Shown: positions 39,054-51,602, counted from the first letter of the stretch. The stretch: DNA of 64,000 nt from Dillenia suffruticosa (GCA_033439265.1 JAVTVX010000026.1:9611001-9675000); one strand, 5' to 3'. Notes: generated from the sequence alone by a model not told the origin. Numbers and translations: made by a program.

Positions 39054-39178
39054 AATATTTTTATGTGCGTGTGTTAAAGATCAAATGTAATCGATATACA
39101 ATCAGTTTACGATAAAATATTTTTATGTGCGTGTGTTAAACATCAAATGTAATCGATATACAATCGGTTTACGATAAA
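39054..39178 (+). repeat. 62-bp tandem duplication
   Basis: ATGTGCGTGTGTTAAA starts at 39063 and again at 39125. The two adjacent 62-bp units differ by only two bases that I can see (AAGATC/AACATC and ATCAGT/ATCGGT), which suggests a fairly recent duplication in non-coding DNA. Confidence 0.88.
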
Positions 39179-39340
39179 ATATTAGATTTTTTAATTAAAT
39201 TTTAAATTTTAAATTTAGTAATAAAAAAAATATATAGAAAGAGTTTTTTTTTAAATAGGATCTTAATTAGGGGACGTATATAAAAAAATACGGCCAAATG
39301 TATATGATGCAGTAAAGTGGTAGGTTTATTCTTACACCTT

Positions 39341-39374
39341 TATGCCTTTCTCGGCCTTTCGGCTAAGATCAAGT
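39341..39374 (+). pseudogene. 3'-truncated U2 snRNA fragment, copy 1
   Basis: 34 nt match the 5' end of U2 snRNA (CCTTTCTCGGCC, then GGCTAAGATCAAGT) with one change in stem-loop I (CTTTC for CTTTT). The match stops just before the branch-site pairing region GUAGUA. Direct repeats AGTAAAGTGGTAGG at 39311-39324 and 39375-39388 flank a 50-bp insert that includes the fragment, as expected for a retroposed copy. Confidence 0.82.
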
Positions 39375-39442
39375 AGTAAAGTGGTAGGCCCCTCCGGCCG
39401 TCAGGGCTCCAGGGCTTGCCTACAAAAACACAACATTGGTAG

Positions 39443-39546
39443 GCTTTTTCTCAGAGCAGACGGCGGAGAACAAAATCAAGTTTACATTTGGAGAGAAATG
39501 ATATTAACTTGATTTTGTTCTCCGTCAGTCTACTCTGAGAAAAAGC
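39443..39546. repeat. 104-bp near-perfect hairpin (arms 40/41 nt, loop 23 nt)
   Basis: The left arm 39443-39482 begins GCTTTTTCTCAGAG and ends CAAAATCAAGTT. The right arm 39506-39546 is its reverse complement except for one substitution and a small bulge near the middle. The loop is 39483-39505. Transcribed from either strand it would fold into a miRNA-precursor-sized stem. There is no evidence of expression. It lies about 70 bp downstream of the U2 fragment. Confidence 0.85.
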
Positions 39547-40340
39547 TCATCGATGGTGAAAAAAAAATCGAGAATCAACTTTTAAAATAGCTCATATAAT
39601 ACTCGAATCGACTTTGTAAGGTAAAACCTCCTACCGTGAAAACCAAAAAAGAAAAAGACATGATATTAACTAGAATGATTAAGTTAATTGAATTCATTTA
39701 GCCCAACTGTTAAGCGATGGATTTTCTTCTTAAAAAAAAAAAAGATTTGATATTTAATTCATGATAATTGTCTGGTGGGATCTAAAAAATATTTCACAAA
39801 TTTTATAAATATAGTAACGCACGTAGTCCGGTTGGATTTGAAAAATATTTCATGTATTTTTTATATATGGTTATACACATATAAAGTATAGTGACTCCCT
39901 GTTTGGCAGATCTTAAAAAAAAAAAAGAAATCCAACACCGGCAAGATCAGGTAAATCACTTAATTAAATAATTTAATAGATTTTGAGATATTTGGTAATC
40001 AACAAAAAAAAAAGAAAAATTATCACAAAATTAAGTGAATTATATAGTAATATCTTTCTATTTTTTTCTAAATCATTTATAAATCTCTTTGGTTTTTTCA
40101 TCCGACATGAACAATTATTAGGCAAAAATAGTCGTCATTGAGAAAATAATATTTTACAAATGCCCTTTGCTTTTTCATTTTTTTTTTTTTGGGGAAAACT
40201 GTCTCGTCTACTCCTTTTCTCTCTTCATTAATTCACATCAATTGGCTCTCTCTTCAGTGATAATATTATAAATCATAATACCAATATTATACTATTTTAT
40301 TTTGTCAAAGTCAAAAGTTAAACTATTTCATCCCCTTTAG

Positions 40341-40380
<40 letters not shown>

Positions 40381-42052
40381 GCGTTGTTTTTTATTTTTTA
40401 TTATTATTCATGTGTTAACTGTGTGAACGTTAACTTCTATCATATATTTCAGACAAACTAGATTATATAATATATCATTATTATTGAATAAAAATTAAAT
40501 AAATTCATCCCACCGAATAATTTCTCATTAATATTAAAGTGGACGAACCCGTAGCCGTAGGTATCTTTACGGCTTTTGGGTTGCAGGCGTACTGCAAATT
40601 TGCTTAACACTTTTAACTACTAGTTTATCAATTTTTTTTAAGAATTTAGATTTGGTAATGGTATGGCTGTCTCGTACATTCATTTGCTTAAGCATTTTTT
40701 TTAATATCCGATATGATCTGATCTGATTCAATATATTATACATGTTTAAAAAATCGATACGATTCAATGCTAAATCGACATATACCCAACACATACCTAA
40801 CCCATACAAAACCCAAGAAAAAAAATATAATAACAAATAAAATTATGTAAAAAAAGAAAAATAAGATACTAAATCTATTGTAAATTATTTCAAAATTCAT
40901 GTAAAGAACGAAGAAACAATTAATATAATATTAAAATAAAATTTTATTTTATTATAAATTATTATCGGATTGGATTGGATCAGATCATTTATAATCTAAA
41001 TCTGTATCCAAATTGAATTGACTACTATAATATTAAAACTTAACTCTAATCCGATCCTACCTTGATTTTTAGAGAAAAAAAGATCCTACAAATCGGATTT
41101 TTTGGGTATTCGTTAGATCGGATCAAACATTGCTATCCCTACTTCGTAAGTAATGAAACCTGCAAGTATCGCCGGAGGGCACTCCAGTAAGGAGACTCTG
41201 ATGTTGAAGTTAGAAAAAGCAGTTTTTAAAGAATAAAAACAGACTAAGAAGAGCTGCTAGAAAATCTTATGTTGTCTTTGTGTGAAAAGTGTAAAGTTAA
41301 TGAAAATATACCTGACTGGTTGACGATACCAGATATACATAACATGTATGTATGGTAAGTGCTATATAAGCTTAGGAATACAAAAATACTACTTTCCTTG
41401 TCAAGAGATTGTTTAGAATTTCCAATATTGTAAGGATTGTAGTAAAAATTTTTTAAGAGAATCAATATTATGTTGATTAAGGAAATTCAAATTGTTATTA
41501 AGTTTTGTTGTCTTATCAAGAGTGACTACCTATATGTTTCCTTATCGAGAGAGATGTCTCTGAAAGTAGGAAAGCTTAATATTTGATTAAGGAAAGTTTA
41601 AGTTTATTAGAGTTAATGGATAGTCTCGAGTTGTGCTTATCACATAATAAAATATATCACGCTCGTTTTAATGGAACGACCGCAGAGGAGCATGGTAACC
41701 GAGAAGCCCCTGAGAGTTGGGATGATCACAGAATAAGGAATTGCTTGCTTCTTGGGAAGATAAAGACTGAGAAGGTCAAAAGGAATGCTCGATTGGGAGA
41801 GAACTCAGCTGAGAAATTGCAAGTGCGTTCGGTTGTTTAAAAATGGTATGACCTAATGGAGTCAAGTAGACTTGATTTTATGATAATGAGCTGTGGGACC
41901 AAATATCATCGTAAACAAAATTCACATTCTCCTTGATATCATATTTTCTGCATTTTAGAAGATATACTACATCCTTTGAAATTGAAAATTTGTCCCCCTA
42001 GCTCTGTCCGTTGACTCGAAAGGAAATGTGACAACTTTGTAAAAATAATCGT

Positions 42053-42108
<56 letters not shown>

Positions 42109-43479
42109 AGTCCATAGCCCCACAAACGGGACACAACAGACCGTCTTAAATTTCACAATTCTATTGCTTCCATCTAAAACTAAGAAATTTTAGGTAAGGC
42201 TTGAAAAATTAACTATTTTACAGCACAATCCTTTTCCATTTCTTTTCCCTTATTCTTTTGGGAATTGTTGGTAGTGGAATCATTTGTACCCAAGCTCTGG
42301 CAGTGGAAGTTGTTCAATTAGGCATTATTTCTTTGTAATAAAGAGTTTTGTTGGTTTTTAAAAGTAATTTATTAATTTTAAGGCATAAATATTTAATTTT
42401 CAGACCACTTAAAATTAAGATCACTTTTATTTTTTATATATTTGTCTCATATAGATAAATTTTAAATTACTTTTAGCACCTCTTACTTTCACCATAAGTA
42501 TTGAGAAGGAAAAAAAAAAAAAAAAAAATTGGTAAAATAAGTGATCGGTGAATGTAATTCTTGTAGTGGTGGAGAGGACATTTTTGTAAACTCATTTTAT
42601 GTCAACATTGTTACCAAGTATTCTGAATGTTGATTCACTTCTTAAAAAATTTTCCACTTTCCCTGAATCCATTTATTTTCTTTAAAAAAAAAAATCTCTT
42701 CATTTTTTTTTTTTTTTTTGAATCTATTCACTTTTTAAAAATATCATTTTCACTGACTTCTTATTTTTCAAGATAATATTGATTATTTAAAGTTCAAAAA
42801 TGAATTTTTAGAAGTTCAAGAATATTCATAAATTTAATTTCATGTATTATTCATTACTTTAATATTAAAAACAAAGAAAAATAATTTTTTTCTACTTTTT
42901 CAATATTTTTTCTTCCTCTATTACAATTAGCTGTATTTTATGTTGGCACGAAACTCTGATTAGCTGAGCACAAAATTATGATCAATTGAGAAGAAATATT
43001 ATTCAAAAAGCACACAAAAGAAAGAAGCATTATAAACTTTTAATATGATATCTCTATTTATATATATATTTGTTTATTAATTATGTGAGTATTGTATAAT
43101 ATAAAACATTAATCACGTCAATTCTCACAAAGCTTGATTTTGTGGCCCCTCAACATTTTTCAAAAAAAAAAAATACTTATCATGGGTACTTGATGTTAAA
43201 ATCCACTTGAATACAAATGAATCTGGAAAAATTTGAAGGAAAGATTTAACTATCAAAACGGTAATCCTTTCAAAAGATCGTTATGATTGTATTGATTTGA
43301 AATTTCAAAATTTCAAATCAATAAGTAAATATAATTTCACTATATTTATAATCAGTTCTCAATTTGAAAGAAAATATGATATTTTAGAGAAAACATTCTC
43401 AATTTTTCAAGTCTTAAATATACCCCTATAGTAGCAGTATCAAGAAAAAGTTTTTTTTTTTTTTTTATAAATTAAACTG
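39547..43479. other. Intergenic region with microsatellites
   Basis: (AT)n at about 40344-40372, (AG)26 at 42055-42106, A-runs near 42510-42528 and a T-run near 42703-42719. A frame at 41583-41840 has no similarity that I recognise. No supported gene. Confidence 0.5.
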
Positions 43480-44165
43480 ATTTTTTGTTTGTTTGTGATT
43501 GAACAAAATAATGAGCTACTAATAAAAAATCACAAGTCTCGTCCAAGTGGTTTTAATCCATTTCCTAAATTGAACGTGACATCTCATGATAATTCTAGAC
43601 ATGGATATGGCCGTGGTCATGGATGTGACTGTAATGTAGCCATGGTCGTGGTTGAATTGTTACCACAATGATCATAGTAATTATGATGATATGTGTTATC
43701 GATGTGGGGTGAATAAACGTTGGTCGCATACCTATCATATACCAAAGTATCTTGTTGACCTTTATCAAATCTCTTTGAAAGAAAAATATAAACATACGGA
43801 GGCAAATTTTTTTGTATCAACAAAATGTCCCTAATAATACTTTTGAAAATCTGTGTCTTGCAAATAGTGCTACTATACATACTATTCTCAAAAGTAAAAG
43901 TATTTTTCCTATCTTAATATCATAATGGGAAAAATGAATACTTTATATGATAGTATGAATTTGACTGAAAACTTCAAAAAAACAAATGTTTTACCATTAG
44001 CATAGACAAATTAAAAGATGAATAATGCATTATTCTATCCTAAATCTCACAAAAATTTATTAAGTTTCAAAAATATTCGTTTCAATGGATATCATAAAAC
44101 AATGAATGTGGGGAATACAGAATATTTATGCCTTATTGATATCAAATTGGGATATAAACAAATAT
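43480..44165 (+). pseudogene. Ty1/copia gag / pre-integrase relic
   Basis: Sense remains of a copia polyprotein across several frames: NNELLIKNHKSRPSGFNPFP, a Gly/Arg/His-rich stretch, then MCYRCGVNKRWSHTY (zinc knuckle with the last Cys lost), PKYLVDLYQISLKEKYKHTE, CLANSATIHTILKSK (DSATTHTIL-type protease/spacer) and HKNLLSFKNIRFNGYHKTMN (gag-pre-integrase). Stops and frameshifts throughout. No LTRs were seen near it. Confidence 0.8.
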
Positions 44166-44608
44166 TGGAGTGACCATAAGTTTTTTCTTATAGTCTTTAT
44201 TAAACACATATTGGATAAGAAGAAATAAATGCAATAGTAAACTAAAAATACATGTGAACATTCGGTCAAACTATAATTAAAATAATCAAATTTCAAATAA
44301 TTGATTTAATTAAGTTATACAAATTTCATAAATATAACCTAATCAAATAGACAAAAAATCAACAATTCATTTAACCAAATTAGACGATTAATTCATTTCA
44401 ATTATCCAAATTAACCGTATTATTGAAATCTTTTATTATATATCATTTATAATAATATATTATTATAAAATGTAATTTTAAAATTTAAAATTTATTTATA
44501 ATTTTAGTTCACTAAATATTCATTTTGCAAATTTAAAAATTTAAATTTTAAGCAAAATAACAAAGTAGGAAACATCTAAACTAAATCTATTACTCTAGTA
44601 GTGGTTCA

Positions 44609-44609
44609 T

Positions 44610-44643
<34 letters not shown>

Positions 44644-45886
44644 CTAACATTTCATTATCTTTCAACAAAATAAGCTCTAAATCTATCGTTGAAAACTTTA
44701 TCGCTAAATATTAACGACAAAAAACCATTAGTCGCTAATTTTTTGACGGATTAGTATCGAAAATTTTCAATCACTAATCCGTTGCTAATTTTAAACAATA
44801 TATAAAACTACCAGCGACAGAATATTTTCATCACTAAAAATTTTGTCGCTTATAGCTTTACATAATCCGTTAGCACCCACGTCCTCTTTGCTTTACATAA
44901 TCCGCTAGTGCCGCGCCCGCCCACCAGCATGCCTGCCCACCCACCCGTGCTTTGCCTTCTTTTTTCCGCCTGCACTCTGCCTTCTTTTTTTGTTTCGAAA
45001 AGTGTCATCACGCGACTCAAGCCTGAGCATACAAAGAGAGTTTGAGTTGTGACAACTATTATTGTCATATGTGATTTTTTTATTTGTTATCTTATTCTCA
45101 TATTTTTTTAAGAAAAATAAAATAATATAAAATACTAATTTGTTATAAAATAATTAAATAATAAAATGCTAACTTAAAATAAAATAATAAAATATTATAA
45201 AAAATAAAATAATATTATTCTTTAACAAAATAAAATATAAAAAATTAAATAAAATGCTAATTTAAAATATTATAAAATAATAAATATGATAAAATAATAT
45301 TAATAAATAATAAATATAAAATAATAAAATAAAATATAAATAAAATAAAATAAAATATAAAATGCTGATTTAAAAAAATAAAGGATTAAATATTAACAAC
45401 GAATTAGCGACGGAAATTTATGTCGCTAATCCGTCACTGATAGTTTTAATCTCTGAAATCAGTGACGGATTAACAATGAAAAATTTTCGTCATTAAAAAT
45501 TTTGTCGTTAATCCATCATTAATAGTTTTAGTCTCTAAAATCAATGATTGATTAGCGATAGAAAATTTCTATCGCTGATAGTTTTAGTCTTTGTAATCAC
45601 CGATAGATTAGCGATAAATTTCTTTATAATCACCGACAGATTAGTGACGAAAATTTTTTATCGCTAATTTCCATTGTTAATTCATCAATAATAGTTTTAG
45701 TTTCTGAAATCAGTGACAGATTAGCGATAGAAATTTTTCATCGCTAATCCATCGCTAATCTCTCAGTGATATTTACTTTTTTATTTTGTAACATTTGACG
45801 TTAATATGTCGCTGATCTCTCGCTATTTTCGACGGATATTTTTTCATCGCTAATTTTCATTACTGACACCTTATTTTTTTGTAGTG
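44609..45886. mobile_element. CACTA-type non-autonomous element, about 1.28 kb
   Basis: The right end is TTTTTTTGTAGTG (45874-45886), a canonical CACTA terminus. Subterminal repeats of the TTAGCGACGGA / TCCGTCGCTAAT type fill both ends. The middle has a C-rich block (44900-44950) and then an (A/T)n AAAATAATA-type stretch, the same organisation as the element at 14409-15314. The left terminus is eroded into a poly(A) run (44614-44641) and is approximate, and I see no clear target duplication. Confidence 0.75.
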
Positions 45887-45970
45887 AACTAATAACAACA
45901 ACCACCACTTGAACTTTAATCCCGAATTTTGAGATCAGTTATTTGAGAGACAAATACAAGAAATATGAAA

Positions 45971-46001
<31 letters not shown>

Positions 46002-46224
46002 TAAAAAAAATCTATACAAATTTAAAATAACAAAAGAGGTGATTTAATTTGTTCGAATTCTCTCATACCACTCATTTCTATCTAGATTCATCTTCTCAAC
46101 TAAACCATAACTATTATATGTTTACAAATAATTTATATTCAAATTTTCAACGATCTATTTTACGTTTCACTAAATGTCCTATACTTAAGTTATCGGTTCT
46201 CTAAAATAATACGTTTTTAGGTCG
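45887..46224 (-). mobile_element. 3' end of an RTE LINE (copy 3, distal part), antisense
   Basis: The reverse complement aligns with 6998-7420 of copy 1: GAGAACCGATAACTTAAGTATAGG, then GATGAATCTAGATAGAAATGAG, then CTCAAATAACTGATCTC, and ends in a (GTT)n-like tail beside the CACTA end. The boundary with the hAT relic at about 46224 is abrupt. Confidence 0.75.
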
Positions 46225-48129
46225 TTCCAATTTCTTCATTGCAATTGTGGAGATTGATATTGCTAGAATGCCATGAGCCATTTGAGAGAGTATTAGAAAC
46301 ATTGGACTATGTAATTTTCAATATCCCAACATATCATAACCATCTGTATGCTTTTTATGAGTTTCTCCCAGATATTTATCTAGCTCTGATTGAGAACAAG
46401 AAGAAACTCCAACCTCCTTATCAAACATATCATAATACATAGACCTTCTGGCTAGTTTTTTCTATCCGAATCTATCAATTGTGATGCTTTGCTTTGTAGA
46501 TTTCTTTATCCCAACATCAGAAGGTTGTAATTGTCTTTTATATTCATCATACAACTCATACAAGGCAGCTCTAACATTTGCTCCTAAAGTTTTACCCATT
46601 TCTCTGGTATACATATTGGACAACACAAATAACACAAGATCTAGTTTATACCTAGGACAAAAAACATCAGCAATAAAAATCAACAGATTCATTCTATCAA
46701 GATTTTCAAAATATTTGCAAAATTTTTCTCATCTTTTGAGCCATTACTTTCAAGCCAATAAAATCATATTAACCATCACTTTGGTCAGCTAACAACTTTA
46801 ACATAGCTTCAACTTAACTGATTTCAGTAAATATATATATATATATAGATATATTAGTTATAATATATAAAAAAAACCTAAACTCGAAATATAAGGTTTT
46901 AAAAATGTTCTAGAACCTTCACCAATCTCCTCACTTTTTTTCATTCCTTTTTGGTTAGGACTCCACTGCTAACTCGAGCTTCTAAAATTGTCATCATGAT
47001 CCTCAAGGCAATCAAAAGCTTGTCATATTTTGTTCCAATATCAAGCATCAAATAAGTAGAATTCCATCTAGCGTAAACATCTAAACACAACACATATTTA
47101 CAATTACTTTGCTCAATATCAACACATTCTTTGAACTTTTTTATTCTATTAGGGGGATTGCCTAACTTATTTCACAACTTCTCTAACTCGTGCAACAGAA
47201 TCCACTACCTCTTTCTATTCGTCTTGCACAACTAAATTAATGATGTGAGTTATGCATCTCATATGAAGATACTTCCCACCCAAAATAATTGTTTTCTTAG
47301 GAGACAACTTTTTTTTTTTTTTAAAGAATGATGAGGCGACATCATTAGAAGTAGTATTGTCAACTGTAATTGTGAACACTCATTTTATTCTCCAATCAAG
47401 TAGCAGCTTATTAACCACTTTACCTATTGCATCATCCTGATGACTAGAAATTGGAGTGAAATTCAACATCTTTTTTTTTTTTGATAATTTCCAATTATAA
47501 TCAATAAAATGAGTAGTAAGGCATAGATAATTGACTCTTTGCAAAGTCTAAGTGTCGGTTGTCAAACATATACAACCAGAAATCCCTTTCAAATAAATTT
47601 TCAACATCCTTTTCTCTTCAATAGTGAAGCCTTTTTTTCCACAAAACTAAATGGCAATTCATCTACAATAATCATGTAAGTAATTTTTCTTCTAATCCAG
47701 TCTTGATCAAACTTCCAAGATGCAATTATAGTTTGAGCATCTTGTTGCCCATCTTGAAACCCTCCTAGTCTAAAAGAAGTTTGTATCGGTAGTTGTGATT
47801 GTTTGGTTTCTTGATTCATAGGATTAGATTTACATTTATTCATATGAGCATGCAAAGAACAAATACCATTCTTACTACAACCACTATTGTTGACCATAGT
47901 GATTCCATACTTTTTGTTGACCATCTTTAGTGAAAATCTTAGTAAAATATTGTCATACTTCTAACTTGGGTGGCATGGCCTTCCTTCCCATATTGTTATC
48001 ATCAATAGTGTAAAAGGAAGTAGAATAATCTCTTTGACTTACTACATTTTTGTTGACAGCTCGCACTTCATGAGAGGCTAAAGATTCTTTTGCAACTTCA
48101 AATTGGATGTTGTTTTCGGTGTTCTCCAT
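46225..48129 (-). pseudogene. hAT-superfamily transposase relic (BED zinc finger type)
   Basis: Minus-strand start ATG near 48129. BED-finger region CSKNGICSLHAHMNKCKSNP (about 47820-47880); conserved block IIASWKFDQDWIRRK..MIIVDELPFSFVE; the catalytic-domain stretch CLTTDT.T, TPISSHQDDAIGK, VFTITVDNTTSNDVA and LHMRCITHIINLVVQD near 47240-47560; YARWNSTYLMLD near 47060; CPRYKLDLVLFVLSNMY at 46640; and the start of the C-terminal dimerisation domain (SELDKYLGETH.., ILAISISTIA) at 46230-46400. It stops where SESAFS should follow, so the last part is lost at the RTE junction. Stops and slipped A-runs are frequent. Dead. Confidence 0.88.
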
Positions 48130-49077
48130 GTCACCTAAATAATCTAAGTCTATAGGCTTTGAATTTGAAATCTTTACAAAAAAAATAAGTTAGAAAAATT
48201 TTGATAAATGCTCTTTATATGCATAATCTATATAAAAGTTTTAACTCCAACATGACAATAAATCAACATGAGAAAAAAAATCGATTGCAACATAGAAAAA
48301 GAAAAAGAAAATTACATTTACTACTTTGAACTCATATTATCATTTGAGGAGACTAAAATTGAAATGTTGTGTGCTAGAGATTGGAGAGAAGAGGGCAAAA
48401 TTAGAGAAACTTGCGTATGATACAGATGCATAACCAATTAATTATATGTGTTTATATCAAAGAAATACATGAAAATTAAAAAATAAAGAAAGTATCCAAA
48501 ATAAGATAATTACCTGTACTTCTAAAATCAATCATGGTGCTTTGAAAGATAGTAGTGTGGAAGTGAAGTCAGAGCATGGAAGTAGCAAAGATGAAGAAAA
48601 AATAAGTGAAATTGAAGAAGAAAAGGGGAAGAGGTGTGAGTGAGAGTCTCGAGTTTAGAAATGAAGTAGCTATAGACTACACTTGACATTAGAAATAGAA
48701 AGGTCAAATCAAAAGGTGGAAATTGAAAATATTTCATTAATTGTATACTTTTCACTATATTAGTTTTAATTTTTTAGGTTTTTCTCTTTCAGAAATTTTT
48801 ATTAATTATAATATTTTTTCTCTTTTAATTTTAATTATAATATTATAATAATATGTATATGAATAAAAGTTATCTAAATATATATATATATATATATATA
48901 TAATATTTTTAACTAATTTGGTTAATTAAATTTGTTTGAAATAAAATTTTTAAAATCAATAACCATCTAAATAAATCAAATTAAAGTTTAATTTTACTAA
49001 AAACCAAACTGCCCGAAATATTTTAAAAAAATATTTGGAGAAAACCGTTTTTTCGATTTTAATCAAATAGTGCTTAT
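48130..49077 (-). other. Upstream (5') flank of the hAT relic
   Basis: AT-rich and non-coding, with an (AT)n run near 48879-48902. The segment 48920-49075 contains AAACCAAACTGCCCGAAAT, in the style of hAT subterminal DNA, but I could not define a terminal inverted repeat or 8-bp target duplication. Confidence 0.4.
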
Positions 49078-49416
49078 TACTACTAAAAAACCATGGTTTT
49101 AGCGATGAAATAAATTCATTATTATTTTTCGACAAAATTAGCGATGAAAATAGGATTCGTTGCTAATTTGCAATGAAATTACCCTCAAAAGCATACTCGT
49201 GGTAAAATTAGCAACAATAGTGATTCCATGACTAAATTCATGACTAATTAGCGATGAAAATATTTTTATCGTCAGATTTGTGGCAAATTAGCAATGAAAA
49301 GGATTTTCGTCACTAATTTAGATACATAAATACTATTTCGTCGCTAAATTTAGCAACGAATATTATTTTTTATCACTAAACTTTGTGACGAAACAGATGA
49401 TTCATTGCTAAAAAAG
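49078..49416. mobile_element. CACTA-like subterminal fragment
   Basis: Begins TTACTACTAAAAAACCATGG (CACTACTAAAAA-like terminus) followed by many TTAGCGATGAAAA / TTCGTCGCTAAT repeats. The distal terminus is missing: the sequence passes directly into copia protease remains at about 49420. Confidence 0.62.
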
Positions 49417-49419
49417 GAT

Positions 49420-50473
49420 ATGTACCAATCCCCCTTATAACTAAAAATGTTTCGGTCCCTACATACAACCTCCTCGCATGGAGACTTAGTCAACGGAACT
49501 CCACATACGTGGTCCTATCGCGAGTTACATGGTTGATGGCTCTTGAGTCTATAATCTATAAAGGAGAGGAGTCGGTGAGTATCACAGTAGATGAAACATA
49601 ACTCATACCATGTAAGGAAAAAATACATACCTTTGCTCGCCACACTCGCGAGCGAAATGCCCAAACTTGTCACATACGTAGCACTTGACTTTGTTCTTAT
49701 TGAGCTCCTTCTTCTTATGCTTCTGTCCTTTGTCGTTAGCTTAGCAAATGGCTTCTTCTTACCTTGGCCTCTGGTCTTCCCATCATGCTTGCGCCACTTA
49801 CGCTTGAAACCCAGGAGCCCTTACTCGATTTCGCCATATAGCATGACTCGAAACAGATTTAGCCACCTCCTAGCGCTCTTCCTTGAGCTCACAATGCCTA
49901 CTCATATTTATAAAAGTACGAATACTCTCAGTGTGTGTGAGATAGGTGTTCACTACATTCCAAGAGTTAGATAGAGACCGGATCACTCCCAATACCTGAA
50001 ACTCATCAAAAATTTGCTCCCTCATATTCTTCAAAGAAGCGATCATATTCGATATGTGCATAAGATATTGTTTCATAGTATGATCTGGTCTCTTCTTATA
50101 GCTAAGAAACTTATAGGTCAACATCCTTGTTTAGGAGCTGATCAGAAGCCAAAATACTCTTTAAAAGGAACCCAGACTGATATCGCAGTAAAATACTGCT
50201 CATAAACTGGGATCATGTTATCGTGCATGCTGCTCAGAAGGATTGCCCTAACCTGACTATTTTTTCTCTTCCAAACACGATACACCTTCTGATCCTAACT
50301 CGTCTAAGGCGTATTACCCTCCCCGGAGTCCGTCATCTCATGCTTCAAAACTTCCGTTAAGTCCTGTTCCTCGAAAACAAACTGAACCTTCCGGTACCAA
50401 ATATCATAATTGTTACCGTTCAATTTGTCTCCATTTACGAGATCAAGCATGACAGTCTTAATTGCAGCCATTT
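49420..50473 (-). pseudogene. Ty1/copia gag and protease relic, antisense
   Basis: Minus-strand start at 50473: MAAIKTVMLDLVNGDKLNG, then YDIWYRKVQFVFEEQDLTEV. The UBN2-type gag core lies at 49870-50124 (DHTMKQYLMHISNMIASL.., VIRSLSNSWNVV). A perfect CCHC zinc knuckle CYVCDKFGHFAREC is at about 49640-49690. Then protease IIDSRAINHVTRDRTTYVEF near 49490-49560, in which the catalytic DSGA has become DSRA. Stops interrupt the frame. Integrase and reverse transcriptase are absent because the element is cut at about 49420. Confidence 0.85.
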
Positions 50474-51589
50474 GTTTGTTACCTAAAAAATGAGATATTA
50501 GTGACTAATGATACTTATTTTTATAATTTTACGTATCCTATGAATCAACAAATGCTAAATAATTTGAATATAGATCCCAAGACGAGTTATGAGTCAACGG
50601 ACACCATACACCACGATTCAGGATCTCATCTTATCATTCGGACTTGAATTCAGCATACAAAATCCCATAAATAGTCACAAATTAGGATGTGGGACTCTAA
50701 AAAAATTAGAAAAATCCAATTCTGAATAACTTGATGCGCCACTGGATCACTTACGCTCTGCCACGTACCGACAGCACGTCACCACATGTTGTCATGCGCC
50801 TCCATGTGCCGACAGCAGTCTGGCACAAGTGCTAGAAGCACGACGCATTCCTCACGCGTGCCCACGCACTTGACCCACATAACTTGAGCCGTTGAGCGGG
50901 TTTGGTCGTAGGTTGGACTAGGTTCTGGTCCAAATTGACCCGGACCACCGAGTACTCACCCACCTCTCTCGTGTGTGAGAGTCACTCGCCATCAACTTGC
51001 TGCTTGACGCATCTCTGTGCTCGTGTGTTGCTTGCACCTGTAGGTCAGGGGTGATTCTTCTTCGCCTGACGAGTTTGCAACCAAGTCTTTTGACCCGGCA
51101 TCCGAAAAACTCATTTCCGGCCACTTTTTGAAGGTGGTTTGGTCCGAAAAAGAAAATTAGATTTCTCAAAATCATTCTCAACTCGATTTTTAAGATATTC
51201 AATCCCTAATCTCGATGAATCAAGTATCCAAAATTTTGATCCTACGTGACCATATCGGAAAACCCAATTTTCGACAACGACAATACACAATATATATGTC
51301 AAAATGTAAATCAGCACATGAAAAACACATTTATGCCATTTTTATATATCAATTAGTTATCTAACTCGACAAATCTAAGATTTTAAGTTTCAAGTATCAT
51401 TAGGGTCGAAAACTTCGACCTTCAATTTCTATATCTAAACATATTCAAAAAATTATGAAAAATAATATTTGTGATCTACAAACCATGTGTAATATCATGG
51501 TATAATTGAATTCACGAAACTCTTTTATAATCCAAACCTTAAATTTTATATCGAAAAATTTTGAAAATTTATTTTAATAAATCCAACAT
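50474..51589 (-). other. Untranslated leader of the antisense copia element
   Basis: Lies between the primer-binding site and the gag start. Small frames occur (50918-51317) with no recognised similarity. At about 1.1 kb this leader is long for a copia element. Confidence 0.5.
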
Positions 51590-51602
51590 ACTCTAATATC
51601 AA
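51590..51602 (-). other. Copia primer-binding site
   Basis: On the minus strand the LTR end ..TCTAACA is followed by TTGATATTAGAGT. This differs from the initiator-Met-tRNA primer site TGGTATCAGAGC by C/G to T/A transitions only, consistent with methylation-driven decay. Confidence 0.7.

Noticed and set aside
41583..41840. 85-residue frame as a small gene
   Set aside because: No recognisable domain, no splice context and no neighbouring regulatory signals. Chance open frames of this length are common here.
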